NCBI GenBank assembly: GCA_900546455.1
Contig: URCS01000007.1
Coordinates: forward strand, 1 to 47,795
DNA: 47,795 bases
DNA from: an uncultured Collinsella sp.
Lineage (GTDB): Bacteria > Actinomycetota > Coriobacteriia > Coriobacteriales > Coriobacteriaceae
Direction: 5' to 3'
Below, piece after piece: positions 25,255 through 33,235 of the stretch (its first letter is position 1; every line of letters begins with the position of its first letter). The translations under genes and the position numbers were made by a program. The notes beneath the pieces were generated by a model. It was not told the DNA's origin and did not search any database. It worked only from the letters and a program-made list of their open reading frames with translations.

Positions 25255-26211
25255 CTACACCGTCCTGATGCGCGGGTTGATGAGCAGGTAGAGCATGTCA
25301 ACCACGATGTTGATGATGATGAAGGCGAGAGCAACGACGATAACGACGCCCTGAACCAGGTTCGCCTCGTTGCCCTGAACGCCCTGCAGAATCGCAGTGC
25401 CCATGCCGGGGAGGTTGAAGATAACCTCGATGACGACGGCGCCGCCCATGAGGTAACCGATCTTAAGACCGAGGGTGGTGACCGGGGTGATCAGCGCATT
25501 GCGAAGAACGTTGATGCCGACGACGACCTTCTCGGGAACGCCGGCGCCGCGAGCCATACGGACATAATCCTTGTCGAGCTCCTCGACCATGGCGGTACGC
25601 ACGATACGAGTCATCTGGCCCGTCAGCGGAAATGCCAAGGCGATAGCGGGCATGATCATACGTCCCAGATAGCCAACCGGATTCGTGGTGAAGTGAGGCA
25701 GAGCACCCGATGCCGGGAGCACCTTAAGGTAGGAAGAGAACAGCAGGATCAACAGAACGGCAAGCCAGAACGACGGGGTTGCCAAGCCGGCGATGGAAAA
25801 GACGCGGATCACTTGGTCCGGCCATTTGTCGCGATACAGTGCCGCGATGACGCCGAGCAAAAACGAAACGACCGCACCGATGGCAAGACCGATAAAGGTC
25901 AGCTGCATCGTGACGGGCAGGGCCGTGGAGATGCGCTTGGCAACGGAGTTGCGAGCAGCACCATAGGTGCCCATGTCGCCATGGATCAAATCGCCCATAT
26001 AGCGCACGTAGCGCACGGGCCAGGGGTCGTCCAGACCATACTTCTCATGGTACTCGGCAACCGCCTCGGGCGAGGCACCGTCACCCAACGCCGTGTAGGC
26101 GGGGTCGGTCTTGGAGAACGACATAAGGAAGAACACCAGGACGGTGACGCCCAATGCCATGATCGGCAGCGCCACAAGACGCCTTCCAATCAAACGTAGC
26201 AAGTTGTTCAC
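25255..26211 (-). CDS. ABC transporter permease, SatB type (DppB-like)
   Basis: A 318-residue membrane protein. The N-terminus NLLRLIGRRLVALPIMALGVTVLVFFLM is the usual first membrane segment; later come DPAYTALGDGASPEAV, and the EAA loop DYVRMARGAGVPEKVVVGINVLRNALITP. Start is GTG at 26211 because GGGGAGA stands about 4-5 nt upstream; the earlier in-frame codon at 26244 lacks a site. With the fused SatC-type permease it would form the sialic acid channel. Confidence 0.9.
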   Translation of the reverse strand: MNNLLRLIGRRLVALPIMALGVTVLVFFLMSFSKTDPAYTALGDGASPEAVAEYHEKYGLDDPWPVRYVRYMGDLIHGDMGTYGAARNSVAKRISTALPVTMQLTFIGLAIGAVVSFLLGVIAALYRDKWPDQVIRVFSIAGLATPSFWLAVLLILLFSSYLKVLPASGALPHFTTNPVGYLGRMIMPAIALAFPLTGQMTRIVRTAMVEELDKDYVRMARGAGVPEKVVVGINVLRNALITPVTTLGLKIGYLMGGAVVIEVIFNLPGMGTAILQGVQGNEANLVQGVVIVVALAFIIINIVVDMLYLLINPRIRTV

Positions 26212-26251
26212 GTTCTCTCCCCTTTCTTTTGTCGGTAGGACCAACTGGTAT

Positions 26252-26306
26252 ATGAGTACGGGTACTCATTACAAGACCCGAGCGACATCGTTGCCGCCCG
26301 GGTCTT
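26252..26306 (-). promoter_or_regulatory. two intercistronic hairpins after the SatA-type gene
   Basis: A perfect 8-bp palindromic stem ATGAGTAC/GTACTCAT with 2-nt loop (26252-26269) and a second stem AAGACCCG/CGGGTCTT (26273-26280/26299-26306). They lie in the 157-nt gap between binding protein and permease. On the minus strand the tail of the second stem is only TGTAAT, so full termination is unlikely; protection of the binding-protein mRNA is a fair inference. Confidence 0.6.
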
Positions 26307-26368
26307 TGTTTCAACTATGAGGATACGGCCCCAATGACCGACATCCTGCATACAGACTCAAGCGAGTC

Positions 26369-27982
26369 TTACGCCTTGACGGTCGCAACGCCCCTGAAGG
26401 ACATGCTCGTCGTGCCGATGCCCTTGAAGCCATCGAGGGCCTCGCCGTTGGGCGCAGTGGACGGATCGTCCCAGGAAGCGGAGACGGTCTTGACGTGGAC
26501 AACGGGGTACAGAACGGCGTTGTCGGCAATGATGTCGAAGCACTCGTTCCACTTCTTCTGCTGCTCGTCGCCCTCGGCGGCAAGAGCCTCGTCCATGAGA
26601 CTGTGGAGCTTCTGCCACTCAGCGGACTCCTTCCACGGGCAACGGGTCTGCATCCAGACGTTGTCGCCGTACCACCAGTTGAGCAGCAGGTCGGGGTCGG
26701 CGCCGAAGCAGGAAGGATCGCCAGGGGCAAGGAGGATATCGTAGGCCTCGCCGCCGTCGATGGCAGCGTAGGTGGCCGGCGAGGTATCGGTCTGGATGGT
26801 CACATCGAAGCCGAGAGCGTCGAGGTCGTTCTTGACCTGGGCGGCCATGCCCTTAATCTGCTCGTTGTCGGTGGTGCGCAGGGTGATGGCACCCGGGGTG
26901 ATGCCAGACTCCTCGATGAGCTTCTTAGCCTTCTTGGCGTCGGTCTTGTACACCGTGGAAGCCTCATGATAGTTGGTGAAGCTCTTGGGCAGGTAGCAGC
27001 TGGCAGCGGTGGCAAGGCCGGCGAAGGTGTTGCTGACCATCTTCTCGGTGTCGAGCGCATACATGACAGCCTGACGGACCTTGACGTTGTTCCAAGGCTC
27101 CTTGGCGACGTTGAACATGATGAAGCGGGTGCCGAAACCCTGAACGTTATCGATCTTGCAGCCGGCGCTCTCGAGCTGGTCGACGGCGTCAGCGGTAACG
27201 AGCTCCATAACGAGCGTGGAGCCCTCCTGCTGAGCGGTAACGCGAGCGGTGGGGTCGGTCAGGATGCTGTACTGGATCTTCTTATCCTCGGCAGCATACT
27301 CACCGTTGTACTCGGGGTTGGGAACCAGGGTGATCTCGGTATCGGAGATAGAGTCGTACATCCAGGGGCCGGAACCGATCGGCTGCTTGGCGCGATCCTC
27401 CTCGGTCTGGGTGGCCGGGGTAACGCGGACGATGGCCAGACGATCCTTGAGCAGGGAGAAGTTGGGGACCTTAGTCTTGACCGTCACGGTGCTGGCGTCC
27501 TTGGCCTCGATGGACTCGAAGGGCTGGAAGAACGGAGCATAGGTAGCGGAAGCGGCGCAAGCGGTGTAGGAGGCAACGACATCGTCAGCGGTGACCTCGG
27601 TGCCATCGGAGAACTTGGCGCCCTTGCGGATGGTGACCTCGAAAGTGGTGTCGTCCACAGACTTGGGATCGTCGGTGGCGAGCTCGTTGAAGGTGCTGTA
27701 GTCGTGGTAATCGATGCCGTAGAGGCCCTCGACGACGTGCCAGTTAGCACCCAGGCCCACAGCGGAGCCGGTGCTGGCGGGATCGAAGCTGGACGGAGCG
27801 TAAGCGGAACCAGCGGTGATCACGCCGCCGCCACGGTTGGCGGAATCGGTGGAGCCGGAAGCGGAACCCTCGTCGCTAGAGCTGCCACCGCAGCCAGTGA
27901 GACCAAGGCCGGCGACAGCAGCGACGCTGCCGGTGAGGCCGAGGAACGAACGCCTGGACATACCCTTGTTGATGATGGCCAT
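26369..27982 (-). CDS. ABC transporter substrate-binding lipoprotein, SatA type
   Basis: A 537-residue family 5 solute-binding protein. The N-terminus carries a clear Tat motif (SRRSFLGLTG) and a lipobox LTGC, followed by a Gly/Ser-rich linker. The mature fold begins with GGGVITAGSAYAPSSFDP. Family 5 mostly binds peptides, but the fused permease-ATPase and the nan genes downstream argue for sialic acid. ATG at 27982 (MAIINKGMSRR) has AGGAGA at 6 nt. First gene of a ten-kilobase co-directional operon. Confidence 0.88.
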   Translation of the reverse strand: MAIINKGMSRRSFLGLTGSVAAVAGLGLTGCGGSSSDEGSASGSTDSANRGGGVITAGSAYAPSSFDPASTGSAVGLGANWHVVEGLYGIDYHDYSTFNELATDDPKSVDDTTFEVTIRKGAKFSDGTEVTADDVVASYTACAASATYAPFFQPFESIEAKDASTVTVKTKVPNFSLLKDRLAIVRVTPATQTEEDRAKQPIGSGPWMYDSISDTEITLVPNPEYNGEYAAEDKKIQYSILTDPTARVTAQQEGSTLVMELVTADAVDQLESAGCKIDNVQGFGTRFIMFNVAKEPWNNVKVRQAVMYALDTEKMVSNTFAGLATAASCYLPKSFTNYHEASTVYKTDAKKAKKLIEESGITPGAITLRTTDNEQIKGMAAQVKNDLDALGFDVTIQTDTSPATYAAIDGGEAYDILLAPGDPSCFGADPDLLLNWWYGDNVWMQTRCPWKESAEWQKLHSLMDEALAAEGDEQQKKWNECFDIIADNAVLYPVVHVKTVSASWDDPSTAPNGEALDGFKGIGTTSMSFRGVATVKA

Positions 27983-28118
27983 GTCTTCTCCTATCAATAG
28001 AGAATCTTACCCGGGAGCACCTAGACTTGCCCCCGCGCAACTTGCGGACGATATATACCTTACCTACCGACGAACCCAACTGAGGTGCCGCGCTCGGCGA
28101 CCGATACATACATACGCT

Positions 28119-28157
28119 TGAACGGTATTTACTACCGTTCACCGAATTCATTGACAA
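28119..28157 (-). promoter_or_regulatory. sialic acid operon promoter with palindromic operator
   Basis: On the minus strand a -35 box TTGTCA (28152-28157) is followed after 17 nt by TAGTAA (28129-28134). The -10 box lies inside a perfect palindrome with 9-bp arms TGAACGGTA (28119-28127) and TACCGTTCA (28133-28141) and a 5-bp centre. A weaker repeat CGATTC/GAATCG (28159-28164/28177-28182) is just upstream, and AAACGTTT at 28246-28253. The rest of the 365-nt gap 27983-28347 shows no gene. Repressor control is inferred from position. Confidence 0.6.
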
Positions 28158-28347
28158 ACGATTCGCCAGACAGTATGAATCGACGAGGTGAGATATCAGT
28201 CTTCGTCAACCCGCAGGATAGCAGAGTTGTTCACCATGGCTAGTCAAACGTTTTAGCGTTAATAAAACCCGAAATCGACAGGTAATCGCCGCGAAATAAA
28301 TGATTGAAAATCGGCCAATCATGTATATCAGTTGTTTAGAAGCACGT

Positions 28348-30294
28348 TTAGTTTTCGGAACGGTTGGCCGATGCTTGGGCGCGCTCGGCATTCCATGCAA
28401 CAAGTGCCTCGTGGACCGCTTTGGCGACATCGGCCGGAACGCCTCGAACTTCCGCAATCTCCTGCTCGCTTGCCGCGCGCAAGCGCTTCATCGAGCCAAA
28501 ATGGCGCATGATGGCACGTTTTCTGGTGGGTCCCACGCCCGGAACGTCGTCAAGCACCGAAACCGTCATAGCCTTATCGCGCAACTCGCGGTGGAACGTA
28601 ATCGCAAATCGGTGGGATTCATCGCGAACCTGCTTGATCAGATAAAGCGATGCGGAGCCGGTCGGCAGCACGACGGGAGTCTCGTCCCACGGCACGAAAA
28701 CCTCCTCATCGGCCTTTGCCAAGCCACAAACTGGTATATCGAGGCCGAGCGCCTCAAGTTGCTTAATTGCAGCGGTCAATTGCGGCTTGCCGCCATCGAC
28801 AACGAGCAAATCGGGGCGCGAGCCAAAGCGCTCGTCCGCCATGCGCTCGGGAGCATAGCGACGCCCCAGAACCTCGGACATCGATACGAAGTCGTTCGCC
28901 TCGTCCAATTCGGCCTGAATTTTAAAGCGACGATACTGGCCCTTGTCGGCACGACCGTTGGTAAATACCACCATCGAAGCGACGGTAAAGGTGCCGTGCA
29001 ACGTCGAGATATCGAAACACTCGATGCGCAACGGCGGCGCAGGCAGCGCCAGCGCACTTTCGAGCTCCAGGAGCGCCTGATTGGTGCGATCGTCAGCATA
29101 CCCCGTGCGCATCATGTAGCGCATGAGGGCATGGCGCGCATTTTTAGAAGCCATATCGAGCAGGCGGTGCTTTTCGCCGCGCTGCGGCCTATGGAGATGG
29201 CAAGAGCGTTCGCGCTTGCCCGCAAGCCACTCCCCCAACGCTTCGGCATCCTCAAGCTCGACAGAAAGATTGATCTCGGCTGGAATATCAGCCGTCTCGT
29301 CGTAATAGCGCTTAAGAAAGCCCGATTGAAGCTCTTCCTCGTCGACATCCAAGCCTTTATCGAGGATGAACTCACAAGTTCGAACCGTTCGGCCCTCGCG
29401 AACGACAAAGACACAGGCGGCAGAGATAGTCTCTTCGCGATAGAAGCCGATGACGTCGATATCGACGCTTGATGGAAAAACGACCTGTTGGCGATCGTCC
29501 AGGCCCCTAATGACTTCCAGGCGACGCTTGACGCGCGCCGCACGCTCAAAATCGAGCGTCTCGGCTGCCTCCGTCATCTCGGACGTAAGCTCGTCGACGA
29601 CATCCTTGCGATGGCCCGACAAGAAACGTTCGACACGCTTGACGTTCTTGGCATAGTCGGCAGGGGAAATCGCGCCGACGCATGCGCCCGGCCCGCGCCC
29701 GACATGGTAGTCAAAGCAGGGACGCCCGTTTTGCGCGCAAATCATATTGACGATGTCTTCTTCGCCCTTATGAGATTCGACGATGCGGCGGCAGCGGCGC
29801 CATTCAGCACAGGATGCCGAGCAAATAGGAATGACCTTGCGTAGCGTATCGATGGTCTCACGCGCCGCACGGCTATCGGTATAGGGGCCAAAATAGCGCG
29901 TGCCGGGCTTATGGCGCTCGCGCGTGTATTTAATAGCGGGAAATAGATCGCTTTTAGTGATGGCGATAAAGGGATAGCTTTTATCGTCTTTGAGATCGAC
30001 GTTAAAGTACGGATGGTACTGGCCAATCAGATTGCGCTCGAGCACCAATGCCTCGTGCTCGGTCTCCACCACGATATAGTCGAAGCTCGCCACCAGCTGC
30101 ATCATGAGCGGAATCTTTTGACGCTCGTCCTGCAGCGTCACGTATTGACGCATACGGGCACGCAAGTTTTTTGCCTTGCCCACATAGATGACATCGCCCT
30201 TGGCATCTTTCCAAAGGTAGCAGCCGGGTTGCGTGGGAACGTGCGAAACCTGTTCGGCAAGTGTTGGAATGTTGTCGTGACCTGCCACACGCAC
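28348..30294 (-). CDS. uvrC: excinuclease ABC subunit C
   Basis: A 648-residue nuclease of nucleotide excision repair that cuts on both sides of the lesion. Residues about 18-95 form the GIY-YIG domain (PGCYLWKDAKGDVIYVGKAKNLRARM). A UVR motif that binds UvrB lies near 205-240, an RNase H-like domain follows (FDISTLHGTFTVASMVVF, VDGGKPQL), and the C-terminus has helix-hairpin-helix repeats (VLDDVPGVGPTRKRAIMRHFGS). The start is GTG at 30294 (or GTG at 30288), directly after the murJ stop; the ribosome site AGTAGGT is poor, so the exact start is open. Confidence 0.95.
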   Translation of the reverse strand: MRVAGHDNIPTLAEQVSHVPTQPGCYLWKDAKGDVIYVGKAKNLRARMRQYVTLQDERQKIPLMMQLVASFDYIVVETEHEALVLERNLIGQYHPYFNVDLKDDKSYPFIAITKSDLFPAIKYTRERHKPGTRYFGPYTDSRAARETIDTLRKVIPICSASCAEWRRCRRIVESHKGEEDIVNMICAQNGRPCFDYHVGRGPGACVGAISPADYAKNVKRVERFLSGHRKDVVDELTSEMTEAAETLDFERAARVKRRLEVIRGLDDRQQVVFPSSVDIDVIGFYREETISAACVFVVREGRTVRTCEFILDKGLDVDEEELQSGFLKRYYDETADIPAEINLSVELEDAEALGEWLAGKRERSCHLHRPQRGEKHRLLDMASKNARHALMRYMMRTGYADDRTNQALLELESALALPAPPLRIECFDISTLHGTFTVASMVVFTNGRADKGQYRRFKIQAELDEANDFVSMSEVLGRRYAPERMADERFGSRPDLLVVDGGKPQLTAAIKQLEALGLDIPVCGLAKADEEVFVPWDETPVVLPTGSASLYLIKQVRDESHRFAITFHRELRDKAMTVSVLDDVPGVGPTRKRAIMRHFGSMKRLRAASEQEIAEVRGVPADVAKAVHEALVAWNAERAQASANRSEN

Positions 30295-32598
30295 CTACTT
30301 GCGACGAAGCAGCGCCGAGACCTCGGGCATCTTAAAGACGAAGGCAAGGCCAAAAGTCACGGCGAGCGAGACGACGCCTGCAACACAAACGTAGCCCAGG
30401 GTAATGAGGATCGAGCTGCCAAGCATTCCGACAAAGTGCTCAAGTGCCCACATGACGCCGGCGCCCGCGGCAGCGCCCAAGCCACCGAACAACAGGCCGA
30501 AGAAACCGCCGTGCAGGATAGACTTGACCTGAAGGCCATGCAGACGACGGCGCAGCCACCACAGTGAGCATCCGACCAAGACCACGTAGTCAACGACGTA
30601 CGAAAGCGCAATTGCCGGCATACCGTAGCCCAGCACCACGCCAAACAGCAGCACCGAACCGGCCTGACCGATAGCGGAGTACAAGCAATAGCGGCTATAA
30701 GGTTTCATATCGAGCAGGGCCGAGAAGCTCTTCTGCATCAGCACGACCACGCCGTAGAGCGGCAGGGAAAGTGCCAGATAGATAAGGAACTCCGACACCA
30801 GCGCCACACCGGATTCATCGAACTTGCCGGCGCAGTAGATCATGTTGAGCGGACGGGCGAAGACGATCAGGTACATCGCAAACGGAATCAGGAAGAAGAG
30901 CATCTGGGCGACACCGCGCGAAATGCCCGTGCGGACGCTGTCGTAATCCTTCTCCTGCGCATCGTGAGAGAGTTCGGTATAGAGTGCCGTCGAAAGCGAG
31001 GCGGCGATCAGCGCATAGGGCAATGTGTACCACAGGCGCGCATATGCGATGACGGAAGGGCCGGTCTCGGGCTGCACCACCAGCGCGGCGGCATTGGTAA
31101 TGGAAGTCGAGACAAACATGCACACCGTGGCGAGCAGCGTCGGGATACCAAGCGCAATCGTCTGTCGCAGCGCGGGATCCTTAAAGTCGATATGGATATG
31201 AGGATGCACGCCATGCTTGCCAAGCGCGGGAATCTGGCAGGCCATCTGGACAAAGACGCCGAGGGTCGTACCAGCTGCGATCAAGATAATACCGGCCTGC
31301 TCGCCAAATTGTGCAGACACGGGAGCAAAGCCCATAAAGCTGGCGATGACGATGACATTGTTGAGAACCGGGGCAAACGTCGACCAGAAGTAGTCGCGGT
31401 GCGCGTTGAGAACGCCCGAGAACACCGAGCCCAAGCCATAAAACAGAATTTGAATAGCAAAGAAGCGGAACATGAACGCAGCGGTATCCATGCTGCCGCC
31501 ATCGCCCGAAAGGAACGACTGCGTCCAAATAAAGCCGGGAGCAAACACGGTGCCCAGCAGCGAGATACCGCCCAGCAGCAGAAGCAGAATACCGAGCAGG
31601 TTACCGACATACTCGTTCGATGCCTCGCGGCCCTGCTCACGCCTCACACCCATATACACCGGCAAAAACGCCGTAACGAGCATGCCGCCCATCACGAGTT
31701 CGTAAAGCATGTTGGGCAGGTTGTTGGCAACCTGATAGGAGGAAGAGAGCAGCGACATGCCGATGGCGGCCGCCATGGCCCACGTGCGGATAAACCCGGT
31801 GACGCGCGACACGATGGTCAGCACGGTCATGAGGCCAGCAGAACGACCAACCGTGGAGTAGTCCGACGAACCCATATCGTCTACGTCGTCCTGAGAGTCC
31901 TCATGAGCCTCATCTTGTGGCAGCAAATCGTCCACGACGGCAAAGGAGCCGGTCATCGCAAAGGGATCGTCAACCAAAACGGCGTCATCAGCAGGTGCGG
32001 CGTCATCGCTGTTCGGCATGTTGTTACCGGATACGTCCTCATCATCGAATATGGCATGGTCGCCAAACACCGTGTCAACTTCTTTGGCGGCGACGGTTCG
32101 GGCAGAAAACGACAGAGGGTCCCAGTCGTCATCACCGTCGATGGCCACGCCCTCGACGGGATCGGTCGAACCAAGCGGCGACCATTCGTCATCCGAAAGA
32201 AGCGGTTCGTCATCATCATGAGCCGCGGGCTTGGCGGAACGAGCGGCAGGGGCGCTCTGCGGCGTGCTCTTTCCCTGGGCCGCCATCAAAAACACCGCCG
32301 TCTCATCGGGACGCGGCACACGAGGAGCCTCGGAGGCGATCGGCTTCACGCTGGCGCTCGATTGAGCGGCGGCCAAAAAGACAGCCGTCTCATCGGGACG
32401 AGCCGAAGAAAGAACCGTACGGGGAAGTGCCGTGCCGGCACCGGCGGCACGCAAGTACACGGCCGTCTCGCCCGGGTCAGCGGCAGCGGACCAGGCGTTT
32501 CGAATCTCATTATCGAACGAAGCGGCCTCGGGCGCGGGCGTCTGAGGAGCCGACCCTTTTGCAAAGTGAGCTCCGCGCTTTGATTCTTCCTGCGGCAT
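30295..32598 (-). CDS. murJ: lipid II flippase MurJ with a 250-residue acidic N-terminal extension
   Basis: A 767-residue protein. The MurJ/MviN core begins near residue 250 (GRSAGLMTVLTIVSRVTGFIRTWAMA) and has about 14 membrane segments; it flips the peptidoglycan precursor lipid II. The first 250 residues are polar, Asp/Ala/Pro rich and probably disordered in the cytoplasm. They hold three copies of P(D/G)ETAV(F/Y)LxAA at residues 42-52, 68-78 and 97-107, and two copies of DD(E/D)WxPL near 136-142 and 156-162. Typical MurJ proteins have no such extension. ATG has GAGGA at 7 nt. The gene sits between ybaK and uvrC with gaps of 3 and 0 nt. Confidence 0.93.
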   Translation of the reverse strand: MPQEESKRGAHFAKGSAPQTPAPEAASFDNEIRNAWSAAADPGETAVYLRAAGAGTALPRTVLSSARPDETAVFLAAAQSSASVKPIASEAPRVPRPDETAVFLMAAQGKSTPQSAPAARSAKPAAHDDDEPLLSDDEWSPLGSTDPVEGVAIDGDDDWDPLSFSARTVAAKEVDTVFGDHAIFDDEDVSGNNMPNSDDAAPADDAVLVDDPFAMTGSFAVVDDLLPQDEAHEDSQDDVDDMGSSDYSTVGRSAGLMTVLTIVSRVTGFIRTWAMAAAIGMSLLSSSYQVANNLPNMLYELVMGGMLVTAFLPVYMGVRREQGREASNEYVGNLLGILLLLLGGISLLGTVFAPGFIWTQSFLSGDGGSMDTAAFMFRFFAIQILFYGLGSVFSGVLNAHRDYFWSTFAPVLNNVIVIASFMGFAPVSAQFGEQAGIILIAAGTTLGVFVQMACQIPALGKHGVHPHIHIDFKDPALRQTIALGIPTLLATVCMFVSTSITNAAALVVQPETGPSVIAYARLWYTLPYALIAASLSTALYTELSHDAQEKDYDSVRTGISRGVAQMLFFLIPFAMYLIVFARPLNMIYCAGKFDESGVALVSEFLIYLALSLPLYGVVVLMQKSFSALLDMKPYSRYCLYSAIGQAGSVLLFGVVLGYGMPAIALSYVVDYVVLVGCSLWWLRRRLHGLQVKSILHGGFFGLLFGGLGAAAGAGVMWALEHFVGMLGSSILITLGYVCVAGVVSLAVTFGLAFVFKMPEVSALLRRK

Positions 32599-32601
32599 CG
32601 C

Positions 32602-33102
32602 TCAGTCCTCTCTCGTGATCGGGGCAACCGTCGCCCCGCAAAATGCAACTAAGTCATCGGGAGCAAGCTCAAGCTGATAGCCGCGCTTGCCACCCGAGAT
32701 AAAAATGGTATCCCAAAGGACGCATGTCTCATCGATCAGCGTCCGGAAGCGTTTTTTCATACCGACCGGGCTGCAACCGCCGCGGACATATCCCGTCGCG
32801 GCAAGCAAATCTTTGACATGCATCATGGTCAGCGACTTTTCGCCTGCGGCGCGCGCGGCGGCCTTGAGGTCGAGCTCGTCGGCAACAGGAATGCAGCACA
32901 CGACATGGTCGTTGGACGGCGTCGTGCAGACCAGGGTCTTAAATCCCTGACCGGGCTCCTCGCCAAGCTGCTCGGAAATCGCGACGCCCAGACCTGACGA
33001 TTCATCGCCATCGTCTTCGTACGTATGGAGAACATAGGAGATGCCGGCGCTTTCCAGCTCGCGCATCGCATTGGTTTTTGGCGTCTTAACAGCCTTTGCC
33101 AT
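32602..33102 (-). CDS. ybaK: YbaK/EbsC-type aminoacyl-tRNA deacylase
   Basis: A 166-residue YbaK-domain protein, probably hydrolysing mischarged Cys-tRNA(Pro) or a similar product. Family features: KTNAMRELESAGISYVLHTYE at the start, a GQGFKTLVC strand with the functional Lys, and GYVRGGCSPVGMKKRF near the end. ATG at 33102 (MAKAVKTPKTNAM) has AAGGA about 7 nt upstream, so the 26 in-frame residues before it are excluded. Cotranscribed with murJ. Confidence 0.9.
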   Translation of the reverse strand: MAKAVKTPKTNAMRELESAGISYVLHTYEDDGDESSGLGVAISEQLGEEPGQGFKTLVCTTPSNDHVVCCIPVADELDLKAAARAAGEKSLTMMHVKDLLAATGYVRGGCSPVGMKKRFRTLIDETCVLWDTIFISGGKRGYQLELAPDDLVAFCGATVAPITRED

Positions 33103-33184
33103 GGCACATCCTTTCCCTCGCAGAGCGACGCAAGGAGTAAGTATAGGGCCAATTCCGCCGCATATGCCATCTCGACACACAGAA

Positions 33185-33215
33185 GCGCCACCGAATCAGA
33201 AGGAATCGGTGGCGC
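33185..33215 (-). terminator. hairpin after uvrA, possible terminator
   Basis: GCGCCACCGA (33185-33194) pairs perfectly with TCGGTGGCGC (33206-33215). On the minus strand the tail is TTCTGTG, a weak T-run. Confidence 0.6.
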
Positions 33216-33235
33216 GTCGGTACTGCAACGTCTCT

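Noticed and set aside
22321..26199. A plus-strand open frame of 1292 codons across the Sat transporter genes
   Set aside because: It lies antisense to four recognised genes, its translation is low-complexity (rich in Gly, Asp, His, Val) with no domain, and it results from the high GC codon bias.
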